36,986 nt of DNA from an uncultured Clostridia bacterium (GTDB lineage: Bacteria; Bacillota; Clostridia; Christensenellales; Borkfalkiaceae). The DNA is taken from positions 1 through 36,986 of the forward strand of contig CANQHV010000010.1 of the NCBI GenBank assembly GCA_947624005.1. The letters run 5' to 3'. The notes below the pieces were generated by a model. It was not told where the DNA came from. It made no database searches and saw nothing but the letters and a program-made list of their open reading frames with translations. Below are positions 24,498 through 30,850 of this stretch, one piece after another; position 1 is the stretch's first letter; the number at the start of each line of letters is the position of its first letter. Position numbers and translations under genes: made by a program.

Positions 24498-25151
24498 TCA
24501 GTAATCCGCCCGCACCGTGTCCATAATCCCGCGGCAGCGGGTAGTCACAAGGCGGTAGCGGTTCTGCGGGTCGAATTCGAACAGCGCGAACTGCTGCGTG
24601 GACGAGGCGATTGCCCCCGTAATATCGGCGAAATACGCGACTTTGCCCGCGCACAGTATGACGGGCGCGCCGTAGAGGTACGCATACGCCCGCGCGAGTA
24701 TCGGGGGTATGCCGTCGGTCACCTCGTCAAGCACGGCGCAGACCACCGAACAACCGCAGGCGGAAAGCGACTTTACCGTTTCGGGAAAAAACAGGTCGTT
24801 GCCCACCACCACGCCCACCTTACAGCCCGCGACCTTATAAAGCCCGAGATTTGCGCCGCTTTTGAAGTTTTCGCCGTCAAAGACGTGGTTCATATCCGAA
24901 ATGCCCAAAAGCCTGCCGCCGTCGGCGACCGCCGCCGACCTGCGCCTTATGCCCCTGCTTAAAGTGCGGCAGGCGCATACCACCCCGCAGCCGTTTTTGC
25001 GCGAAAGGCGCGCCGCCGCCTCGAATTTGTCGCTGTCGCCTTTAAGCTCGCTTTCGAAATTCACTTCGCCCAGCCCCGAAAATCCGAACACCGCGACGTC
25101 GCATTCGGGCAGGTTTTCGCACAAGCCCCCGTTAATGACGCATACCACCAT
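24498..25151 (-). CDS. Nitrilase-fold protein lacking the catalytic triad (putative pseudoenzyme)
   Basis: This 217-residue protein resembles the carbon-nitrogen hydrolase superfamily but is short (usual 260-300). The central segment GCKVGVVVGNDLFFPETVKSL aligns with the family's G-x-x-I-C-Y-D-x-x-F-P-E; the nucleophile Cys position is Gly. AVADGGRLLGISDMNHVF occupies the place of the family's G-x-Y-x-K-x-H-L-F with no Lys. The N-terminal PE motif reads FGFSGLGE. So Glu, Lys and Cys of the triad all seem to be missing, while GAPVILCAGK and the overall strand order are kept. The frame is intact, so it looks maintained, perhaps as a binding or regulatory protein. The family call is by eye and moderate. 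Confidence 0.6.
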   Translation of the reverse strand: MVVCVINGGLCENLPECDVAVFGFSGLGEVNFESELKGDSDKFEAAARLSRKNGCGVVCACRTLSRGIRRRSAAVADGGRLLGISDMNHVFDGENFKSGANLGLYKVAGCKVGVVVGNDLFFPETVKSLSACGCSVVCAVLDEVTDGIPPILARAYAYLYGAPVILCAGKVAYFADITGAIASSTQQFALFEFDPQNRYRLVTTRCRGIMDTVRADY

Positions 25152-25228
25152 CCTTACATTTTATTTTATTTGAGCGCAAATTGTTCTTTTCCGACCTTTT
25201 TCGCAGTATATATAATCCGAGGTGAAAA

Positions 25229-26683
25229 ATGAAAAAATTTATTGCGTTTTTGCTTGGTATATGCTCGGTTTTGGCTGTATTCGCCTTTACGGGCTGTAAA
25301 AAGAAAACCGAAAATTCCCCGATTTTTTACGATATCGCCGTAAGATACGACGAGGACGGGCGCGCGCTTTCGGGCACCGCGCGCATAGATTACAAAAACA
25401 CCACGGGCAACGAACTTACCGACCTTAAATTCAACCTTTACGGCAACGCCTTCCGCGAGGGCGTAAACACCCCGCCCGTGGGCGAGGCGTATGCCGCCAA
25501 GGCGTATTACGACGGCTTTTCCTACGGCGGAATGAAGGTCGAAAGCGTGACGGGCTGTTCGGCGTGGGCGCAGGGCGGCGAGGACGAAAACATCCTTACC
25601 GTAAACCTCCAAACCCCCCTTTACCCCGACGATTCGGCAAGCGTAACCGTAACGTACAGCCTTTCGCTCGCGAACATAAACCACCGCACGGGCGTAACGG
25701 CGAACGCGGTGAACCTCGGCAACTTCTACCCCCAGCTCTGCGCCTATTCGGACGGCGGCTTTATCGAAAGCCCCTACTACCCTTTCGGCGACCCGTTTGT
25801 ATCGGAAATAGCGGACTATAACGTCGTTTTGGACGTTCCCGAGGGTTGGACGGCGGCGGCAAGCGGCTCGCTTACGGGCGAAACGACGGCGGCGGGGCGC
25901 AAAAAATGCTCGTATACTCTTAAAAAAGCGCGCGATTTCGCCGCGGTAATCTCGGACAGCTTCGAAGTCTGCGAGGGCGAAGTCGGCGGCGTGAAAGTTT
26001 ACTACTACCATACGGGCGACGAACACGCGGCGGAATACCTCGCCGCCGCCGAGCAAAGCCTCGAATACTTTTCGCAGACGTTCGGCGAATACGTTTACCC
26101 CACCCTTTCGGTCGTTTCGACGGGCTTTTACTGCGGCGGTATGGAATACCCCGCGCTTACAATGATAAACGACAGTATGAATTTCGACAATACGGTCTAT
26201 ACCATAGTACACGAAAACGCGCACCAATGGTGGTACGCAATGGTGGGGAGCGACCAGCTGAACGACCCGTGGCAGGACGAAGGGCTTGCCGAATACTCCA
26301 CCCTTATGTTCTTCGAAACCCACCCCGACTACGGGTTCACGAGGACGGGGCTTATCGGCTCGGCGACGCGCGCGTACCGCAATTTCTTCTCGATACAAAG
26401 CCAGCTCAACGGCAAGGCGGACACCTCGATGACCCGCAATCTTTCGACCTATTCGAGCGACTACGAATACACCAACGTCACCTATAACAAGGGTATGATA
26501 CTCTTCGACACCCTGCGAAAGTCTTTGGGCGACAAGGCGTTTACTTCCGCGCTTAAAAAATATTACGGCAAAAATCTGTATAAAATCGCCTCGCGCGACG
26601 ATATATGCGCCTGTTTTATATCGTCGGGCACCGATGTCGAGGGATTTTTCGCCGCGTTTTTAGAGGGAAGAATAGTAATCTGA
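25229..26683 (+). CDS. M1-family (gluzincin) lipoprotein peptidase
   Basis: This 484-residue exported lipoprotein has a signal peptide with lipobox FTGC (Cys23). It has an N-terminal beta-domain (about 30-250) like the aminopeptidase N saddle and a catalytic domain with HENAH (328-332), which is HExxH, followed 18 residues later by Glu351 (QDEGLAEY): the M1 zinc site. GGMEYPAL (303-310) takes the place of the GxMEN exopeptidase motif. It should be anchored outside the membrane and trim peptides. The large helical C-terminal domain of full aminopeptidase N is absent. The start at 25229 follows GAGGTGA. It is divergent from the nitrilase-fold gene. Confidence 0.92.
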   Translation: MKKFIAFLLGICSVLAVFAFTGCKKKTENSPIFYDIAVRYDEDGRALSGTARIDYKNTTGNELTDLKFNLYGNAFREGVNTPPVGEAYAAKAYYDGFSYGGMKVESVTGCSAWAQGGEDENILTVNLQTPLYPDDSASVTVTYSLSLANINHRTGVTANAVNLGNFYPQLCAYSDGGFIESPYYPFGDPFVSEIADYNVVLDVPEGWTAAASGSLTGETTAAGRKKCSYTLKKARDFAAVISDSFEVCEGEVGGVKVYYYHTGDEHAAEYLAAAEQSLEYFSQTFGEYVYPTLSVVSTGFYCGGMEYPALTMINDSMNFDNTVYTIVHENAHQWWYAMVGSDQLNDPWQDEGLAEYSTLMFFETHPDYGFTRTGLIGSATRAYRNFFSIQSQLNGKADTSMTRNLSTYSSDYEYTNVTYNKGMILFDTLRKSLGDKAFTSALKKYYGKNLYKIASRDDICACFISSGTDVEGFFAAFLEGRIVI

Positions 26684-26697
26684 ATTTTAACAAACGC

Positions 26698-26726
26698 TTG
26701 CAAAATAAAATATAATGATATATAAT
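26698..26726 (+). promoter_or_regulatory. Sigma-A promoter of corA-fmdB
   Basis: TTGCAA (26698-26703), a 17-bp spacer and TATAAT (26721-26726), about 15 bases upstream of the ribosome binding site of corA. A second TATAAT at 26711-26716 could serve as an alternative -10. Confidence 0.65.
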
Positions 26727-26745
26727 TATACCCGAGAGGAAGACA

Positions 26746-27732
26746 ATGGTTAAGTTCTTTTTGTCTGCGGACGGAAAACTCGATAGAATCGACGCCTTCG
26801 CGCCCCGTTGCTGGATTGATATGGTAAATCCCGACGACGACGAATGCGAAGAAGTCGCACGCATTTCGGGCGTACCCGAAGATATGATAAAAGCCGCCCT
26901 CGACGAGGAAGAACGCGCGCGTTCGGAATCGGACGAGGGTTGCACCATGTTCGTGGTGGACTGCCCGATAATCGAAGAGGGCGAAGTGGGCGACAGCTAC
27001 ACCACCCTGCCCCTTGCCGTGATTTACAACAAAGACTGCATAGTTACGGTCTGCTTAAAGGGCAATACCGTTTTGAAAAACTTTATAACAGGCAGGGAAA
27101 AAATCGACACCACCGCGCCCGTACACTTTATTCTTACCTTTATGCTCGGCAACGCCAAACGGTTTTTGTACTGCCTTAAACAGATAGACAGAAAGAAAAA
27201 CCGTATTCAGGGCGAAATGGAAAAAACCATGCGCAACGCCGAAATTATGCAGCTTCTCGACCTCGAAAATTCGCTTGTCTACTTTTCGACTTCACTGCAT
27301 TCGAACGAACGCGTTCACGATAAACTTTCAAAAGTCGAGGCGGTTGTGACAAGCGAGGAATACCGCGATTTGTACGACGACGTAAGCACGGAATCCAAAC
27401 AGGCAATCGAAACCTGCCATATATATAAGGATATTTTAAGCGTGACGATGGACGCGTACGGCAGTATGATTTCGAACAACGCCAATATCACTATGCGCAA
27501 GCTGACCATAATCACCATAATTCTCGCCATTCCCACAATGATAGCGGGGTTCTGGGGAATGAATATGCCCGTGCCGTTCCAATACGGCGTAAGCGCCGCG
27601 CAGACCGTCTGGTTCTGGGTGGTTATCGCGTGTACCGCCGCCCTTACCGCGGTTATTTCGGTAATGATTTTCAAGACCTCGGCTCTGACAAGACAGCAGA
27701 AAATCCGCCGACGCAGACGGGATAAAAACTGA
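26746..27732 (+). CDS. corA: CorA-type magnesium/divalent cation transporter
   Basis: This 328-residue CorA-family channel has a cytoplasmic N-terminal alpha/beta domain, a long stalk helix rich in charged residues (about 150-240), then two transmembrane segments. The selectivity signature GMN is present (GFWGMNMPVPF, near 270), just after TM1 (IITIILAIPTMIAGF). The C-terminal tail RQQKIRRRRRDKN is strongly basic, as in the family. It likely imports Mg2+ as a pentamer. The start at 26746 follows GAGAGGA. Its stop codon overlaps the start of the FmdB-type gene by one base. The symbol is given at family level, since CorA paralogues also transport Co2+ or Zn2+. Confidence 0.93.
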   Translation: MVKFFLSADGKLDRIDAFAPRCWIDMVNPDDDECEEVARISGVPEDMIKAALDEEERARSESDEGCTMFVVDCPIIEEGEVGDSYTTLPLAVIYNKDCIVTVCLKGNTVLKNFITGREKIDTTAPVHFILTFMLGNAKRFLYCLKQIDRKKNRIQGEMEKTMRNAEIMQLLDLENSLVYFSTSLHSNERVHDKLSKVEAVVTSEEYRDLYDDVSTESKQAIETCHIYKDILSVTMDAYGSMISNNANITMRKLTIITIILAIPTMIAGFWGMNMPVPFQYGVSAAQTVWFWVVIACTAALTAVISVMIFKTSALTRQQKIRRRRRDKN

Positions 27733-27929
27733 TGCCTCTTTTACAGTATTTCTGCGCGGACTGCAACCTGCGCTTCGACGAGTTGGTAAAAAACTTCAAA
27801 GACCCCGTAGTATGCCCCCGTTGCGGCAAAAAAGCCGAGCGCAGTTACTCGGGCGAGGTGTACTCCGCCACGGGCAAAAAAACGGTCCGTTGCTCGGGCA
27901 ATTGCAAAACCTGCGGCGGTTGCAAATGA
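27732..27929 (+). CDS. FmdB-family zinc-ribbon protein
   Basis: This 65-residue protein has the FmdB-type ribbon at the N-terminus: MPLLQYFCADCNLRFDEL, then CPRCGKKAER, giving two Cys-x2-Cys pairs. A further cysteine-rich tail, CSGNCKTCGGCK, could bind a second metal. The FmdB family is a putative regulator group with no defined function in most bacteria. It is translationally coupled to corA (TGATG overlap), which suggests a link to divalent-metal homeostasis, but that is inference. Confidence 0.85.
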   Translation: MPLLQYFCADCNLRFDELVKNFKDPVVCPRCGKKAERSYSGEVYSATGKKTVRCSGNCKTCGGCK

Positions 27930-27944
27930 GTTCACGGAAAAATA

Positions 27945-27968
27945 AAGCGCCTTTGCGGGCGCTTAAAA
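27945..27968 (+). terminator. Weak terminator after the corA-fmdB unit
   Basis: A 7-bp stem (27945-27951 with 27958-27964, 6-nt loop) is followed by AAAATTTT. A second small hairpin, CCGCA-TGCGG, is at 27974-27988. Confidence 0.5.
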
Positions 27969-28085
27969 TTTTACCGCAAAAAATGCGGAATTAATGTGAT
28001 ATATACGTCCCCCGCGCTTATTAAATCCGAATAAAAATATATAGTACGTTTTATTATATAAAATAAAAAATAATGACAAAATACG

Positions 28086-28122
28086 TATACCACTCCGCCC
28101 CGATACGGGGCGGAGTGGTATA
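28086..28122. repeat. Hairpin 1a, 17-bp stem, loop ATA
   Basis: Arms are 28086-28102 and 28106-28122, core CCACTCCGCCCCG. Copied at 34837-34875 with the loop inverted to TAT. Confidence 0.9.
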
Positions 28123-28131
28123 TAAAAAAAT

Positions 28132-28170
28132 GTGCGTGCGCCCGCGGTTTTTAACCGCGGGCGCACGCAC
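28132..28170. repeat. Hairpin 1b, 18-bp stem, loop TTT
   Basis: Arms are 28132-28149 and 28153-28170, GTGCGTGCGCCCGCGGTT and its complement. Followed by TCAAC. Counterpart at 34883-34915. Confidence 0.9.
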
Positions 28171-28194
28171 TCAACACGCCACGCGTATTTATTA

Positions 28195-28222
28195 GTATCG
28201 CGCGGCAACTGCCGTGCGATAC
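28195..28222. repeat. Hairpin 1c, 13-bp stem with one G-T pair
   Basis: Arms are 28195-28207 and 28210-28222 (GTATCGCGCGGCA). A degenerate small CCCC-TAC-GGGG hairpin follows at 28227-28237. Confidence 0.75.
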
Positions 28223-28291
28223 TCCTCCCCTACGGGGTGCGGCGCGTTTTTAATTTATTTCATTTTCTCGCCTCAACCCTTTCTACTCCAA

Positions 28292-28336
28292 ATATTCCCC
28301 ATTGCGGCGCGCAATGCGCGCCGCAATGGGGAATAT
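28292..28336. repeat. Hairpin 1d, 21-bp perfect stem, loop AAT
   Basis: Arms are 28292-28312 and 28316-28336, with an AT-rich base and a GCGGCGCGC centre. Confidence 0.9.
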
Positions 28337-28385
28337 AATTATATAAATATATAGCTGTAATAAGCGTAAGCGCACACACTCTTAC

Positions 28386-28428
28386 ATTTTCCCTTGTCTG
28401 CGCGCTGTGCGCGCAGATAAGGGAAAAT
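28386..28428. repeat. Hairpin 1e, 20-bp stem with one G-T pair, loop TGT
   Basis: Arms are 28386-28405 and 28409-28428 (ATTTTCCCTT base, TCTGCGCGC top). Confidence 0.88.
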
Positions 28429-28475
28429 AAAAGCACAAACACGTTATCCTCGTTTACCCCCCCCTCCCCCACCTT

Positions 28476-28518
28476 CTATCTTCCCCGCCGAGGCTTTCAG
28501 CCTCGGCGGGGAAGATAG
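28476..28518. repeat. Hairpin 1f, 20-bp perfect stem, loop TTC
   Basis: Arms are 28476-28495 and 28499-28518. It shares the core GCCGAGGCT with the hairpin at 34642-34680, whose loop is GAA, the reverse complement. Confidence 0.9.
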
Positions 28519-28553
28519 TATATATAAATGCAAGTTTCTCAACCACTATCCCA

Positions 28554-28580
28554 CCCGCCGCGCGCAACGCGCGCGGCGGG
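28554..28580. repeat. Hairpin 1g, 12-bp perfect stem, loop AAC
   Basis: Arms are 28554-28565 and 28569-28580 (CCCGCCGCGCGC). Confidence 0.88.
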
Positions 28581-28640
28581 CACGTTATATAAGGCGGTCA
28601 ATTCGTTCGGAATGACAATAAAATCGAAAAAATAAATAAT

Positions 28641-28685
28641 TATATACTTCTTTCCGCCCCGATACGGGGCGGAAAGAAGTATATA
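28641..28685. repeat. Hairpin 1h, 21-bp perfect stem, loop ATA
   Basis: Arms are 28641-28661 and 28665-28685. It has the same CCGCCCCG-ATA core as hairpin 1a but a different outer stem (ACTTCTTT for CCACT), changed on both arms so that pairing is kept. Confidence 0.92.
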
Positions 28686-28721
28686 TGTAGAATATGTATA
28701 TCGCGTTTTTATATTACAATT

Positions 28722-28754
28722 GTGAGCGCGCCCGCAGTTTGCGGGCGCGCTCAC
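28722..28754. repeat. Hairpin 1i, 15-bp perfect stem, loop GTT
   Basis: Arms are 28722-28736 and 28740-28754 (GTGAGCGCGCCCGCA). Followed by TCAAC, like hairpin 1b. Confidence 0.9.
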
Positions 28755-28770
28755 TCAACTGCCTCTTACT

Positions 28771-28799
28771 ATCCTCCGCGCGCGTTGCGCGCGGAGGAT
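28771..28799. repeat. Hairpin 1j, 13-bp perfect stem, loop GTT
   Basis: Arms are 28771-28783 and 28787-28799 (ATCCTCCGCGCGC). Followed by GGAAAGATTTTTAT. Relatives are at 29130-29167 and 34934-34958. Confidence 0.9.
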
Positions 28800-28868
28800 G
28801 GAAAGATTTTTATATTAAAGTAACATACAACGTGAGCCGCGACATTTATTATTTATAAATAAAAAAAG

Positions 28869-28906
28869 AATGAGAGCCCGCGAGCTTCCGCTCGCGGGCT
28901 CTCATT
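28869..28906. repeat. Hairpin 1k, 17-bp perfect stem, loop TTCC
   Basis: Arms are 28869-28885 and 28890-28906 (AATGAGAGCCCGCGAGC). Counterpart at 34550-34590. Confidence 0.9.
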
Positions 28907-28959
28907 CATATTATGTTTAAGCAACGCCGCGCATTATTTACGCCGCCTATCTCCCCTCT

Positions 28960-28995
28960 ATATAGCCGCCGAAGCGAAAGCCTCGGCGGCTATAT
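28960..28995. repeat. Hairpin 1l, damaged copy of the GCCGAGGCT hairpin
   Basis: The outer 13 bp (28960-28972 with 28983-28995) pair perfectly, but the left inner arm reads GAAGC where array 2 has GAGGCT, a one-base loss plus a change. It shows that imperfect members exist. Confidence 0.8.
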
Positions 28996-29047
28996 GTAAC
29001 TTCGGTTTTTCAAAACGCAGTTGTAAACGCGATTTTTGACTTTCACT

Positions 29048-29084
29048 TTATGCGGCGCGCGTTTTACAAACGCGCGCCGCATAA
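29048..29084. repeat. Hairpin 1m, 17-bp perfect stem, loop TAC
   Basis: Arms are 29048-29064 and 29068-29084 (TTATGCGGCGCGCGTTT). An identical hairpin is at 34715-34751, with the same upstream linker word CAGTTGTAAACG. Confidence 0.92.
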
Positions 29085-29129
29085 TATTCTTCTCATTTCT
29101 CTTTTGCTTGCAATCACACTCAACTACCA

Positions 29130-29167
29130 CTTTCCCCCTCCGCGCGCGTGCGCGCGGAGGGGGAAAG
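29130..29167. repeat. Hairpin 1n, 17-bp perfect stem, loop CGTG
   Basis: Arms are 29130-29146 and 29151-29167 (CTTTCCCCCTCCGCGCG). Confidence 0.9.
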
Positions 29168-29178
29168 ATTTTTAATAC

Positions 29179-29290
29179 AAAGTGAGCCGCGCGGGACAAT
29201 TTTTTATGTTTGATTGGAACGCAAGTCGGACAAGAACGGAAGCCGAAAAGATACGCCGTCAAACATTCGGTTTGCCGCGCGGCTCACTTT
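29179..29290. repeat. Long-range inverted repeat enclosing repeat unit R1
   Basis: 16-bp perfect arms (29179-29194 and 29275-29290, AAAGTGAGCCGCGCGG) enclose 80 bases that themselves contain ATGTTTGA / TCAAACAT arms (29206-29213 and 29259-29266). The layout is MITE-like but encodes nothing recognisable. In array 2 the corresponding element (34977-35018) has lost the interior. Confidence 0.8.
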
Positions 29291-29366
29291 TTTATGTTTG
29301 ATTAGAGCGCAACTCGGACAAGAACGAAAGCCGAAAAGATACCACGTCAAACATTCGGTTTGCCGC
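29201..29366. repeat. Tandem 88-bp direct repeat R1/R2
   Basis: R1 (29201-29278) and R2 (29289-29366) have an 88-bp period and differ at about six positions by eye. Both start TTTTTATGTTTGATT and contain GCCGAAAAGATA. A third, more diverged copy begins at 35021 in array 2. An open frame in R1 is interrupted by TAG at the fourth codon in R2, so coding is unlikely. R2 is followed by CAAGCGTAAGGCTTG (29367-29381). Confidence 0.85.
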
Positions 29367-29413
29367 CAAGCGTAAGGCTTGCCGCCCGCAGACGGCGGGC
29401 GGGCATTACAGTA

Positions 29414-30850
29414 TTAATACCAATCGTGTTTTTCGCCGCGGTCGAGAGAAGCAATCTCGCTCATTTCCTCGTCCGTAAGCGAAAAACCGAACACCGAAAT
29501 ATTTTCGAGAATATGAGCGGGGTTGGAAGAGCCGGGGATCGCCACAACGCCGCGCTGTAAATGCCAACGTAAAATGACCTGCGCCGCCGTTACATTATGC
29601 GCCTCGGCAATTTTGACGATAGTTCCATCGCCCAAAAGTTCGCCCGTGTGTCCTCTGCCGCCGAACGGATACCACGCCTGCATTACAATTCCCAAATTGT
29701 GCATATACGGCACGACGGCTTGCTCTTGATAATAGGGGTGTATTTCGTTCTGCACGAGCGCGGGCTTAATGTCTACCTGCGAAATAAAACCGTCTATTTC
29801 TTCAATATACCAATTCGACAACCCCAACGAGCGGATTTTTCCGTCGGCTACCGCCTTTTCCATCGCCTTATAAGCCTTGACGTCATTTTCGCCGGGGTGG
29901 TGCAAAAGCATCATGTCGATATAGCCTATATTGAGTTTATCAAGCGATTCCCGTATTGCCTCTTCGGGGTGAGAATATTGTTCGCCGGGGTAAATTTTGG
30001 TGATAACGAAAATTTCCTCGCGCGGTACGCCCGATTCTCTTATCGCTTCGCCTATCTCTTTTTCGTTGCCGTACATATGAGCGGTGTCGATAAGGCGAAC
30101 GCCGCAATCCAGCGCCGCTTTTACCGAAGCTTTGCAGGTTTCGCCCGTAAGGGAGTAAGTGCCAAGTCCCAAAATCGGCATTTCGTAGCCGCTGTTAAGC
30201 GTTACGGTGGGGGCGCGACCGTTTTCGCCGCTTTCAAGATTGAATGAGGATACGTCGCGCGTTAAATTCAATCCGAGTGAATCCACCCATTCGTCAACCG
30301 TGTTTTGAGCAGTTCCCGAAGAAAATCTTATGCCGTCGAGCCAAGTTGCGCCATTTGTAAGTGAATGTAAATTTGTTGCGCTACTGCCGATACCGCTTGA
30401 ATGCGAAGTGCAGAACGGAACAACCGTCTTGCCCGAAAAGTCATAGGATTCGAGAAATGTATATATGATTTTAGGCGCTTGACCGTGCCAGATAGGATAG
30501 CCCAAAAATACGACCTTGTATTTTTCCATATCCTCAACTCTCCCGCTTATTGCAGGGCGAGCGGCGGGGTCGCTCTGTTCCCTGTCCGCGCGGCAGTCAG
30601 TGTAGTATTTCAAATCGTCCTCGGTATAAGGATCTTCGGGTACAATTTCGTAAAGCGTGCCTCCCGTATTTGTTTTAATATACTCCGCGATGTCTTTTGT
30701 GGTGCCAGTGCAAGAAAAATATGCTACAAGTACGTTTGAAGAATCAGCCGACGGCGTAAGATTTCCGCCGTTATCCTCCGCTTCCCCGCACGCCGCAAGC
30801 GCGAACAGCGCAATTACCGCCGCAAGGGCGATTCCGAACAGTTTTTTCAA
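29414..30850 (-). CDS. Lipoprotein flavodoxin-aldo/keto reductase fusion
   Basis: This 478-residue two-domain protein has a lipoprotein signal (lipobox LAAC, Cys21). A flavodoxin-like domain follows at about 38-195, with the FMN phosphate loop FSCTGTTKD (45-53), FLGYPIWHGQAP and FCTSHSSGIGSS. A short linker (about 196-213) leads to a complete aldo/keto reductase domain (about 214-478) with the catalytic tetrad Asp255, Tyr260, Lys285 and His317 (DTAHMYG, ITKIYP, MLLHHP) and AKR-type IPGSSNPAHILENI. Separate flavodoxin and AKR genes are often neighbours in gut Firmicutes; here they are one chain, predicted to lie outside the membrane, where NADPH should be scarce. It overlaps the hydrolase gene by 4 bases and is last in a three-gene operon. 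Confidence 0.92.
   Translation of the reverse strand: MKKLFGIALAAVIALFALAACGEAEDNGGNLTPSADSSNVLVAYFSCTGTTKDIAEYIKTNTGGTLYEIVPEDPYTEDDLKYYTDCRADREQSDPAARPAISGRVEDMEKYKVVFLGYPIWHGQAPKIIYTFLESYDFSGKTVVPFCTSHSSGIGSSATNLHSLTNGATWLDGIRFSSGTAQNTVDEWVDSLGLNLTRDVSSFNLESGENGRAPTVTLNSGYEMPILGLGTYSLTGETCKASVKAALDCGVRLIDTAHMYGNEKEIGEAIRESGVPREEIFVITKIYPGEQYSHPEEAIRESLDKLNIGYIDMMLLHHPGENDVKAYKAMEKAVADGKIRSLGLSNWYIEEIDGFISQVDIKPALVQNEIHPYYQEQAVVPYMHNLGIVMQAWYPFGGRGHTGELLGDGTIVKIAEAHNVTAAQVILRWHLQRGVVAIPGSSNPAHILENISVFGFSLTDEEMSEIASLDRGEKHDWY

Larger units (their letters stand above)
28071..29400. repeat. Hairpin array 1 (about 15 long inverted repeats)
   Basis: About 1.3 kb without a gene, between the 3' ends of fmdB (+) and the flavodoxin-AKR gene (-), is packed with long hairpins at a spacing of roughly 50-105 bases. 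Most have perfect or near-perfect stems of 12-21 bp and loops of 3 nt, separated by AT-rich linkers. The linker word CACTCAAC follows several of them (after 28170, after 28752, near 29117), and GAAAGATTTTTA follows the CCTCCGCGCG-type stems. Individual hairpins are listed separately. Blocks of the same order recur in array 2. The structure resembles REP/BIME-type intergenic repeats but with much longer stems. Function unknown. Confidence 0.85.

Noticed and set aside
29206-29301. A 31-codon frame in repeat R1 (MFDWNASRTRTEAEK...) and its relative at 35021
   Set aside because: There is no ribosome binding site, the tandem copy R2 has a stop at codon 4, and the third copy diverges and reads into the neighbouring gene. 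The conservation is better explained as a DNA repeat.
28071-29400. CRISPR array
   Set aside because: There is no constant direct repeat with unique spacers and no cas gene; each unit is its own palindrome.
28071-29400. Integron attC cassette array
   Set aside because: There is no integrase, no cassette ORFs between the hairpins, and the stems are far more perfect than attC sites, which carry extrahelical bases.
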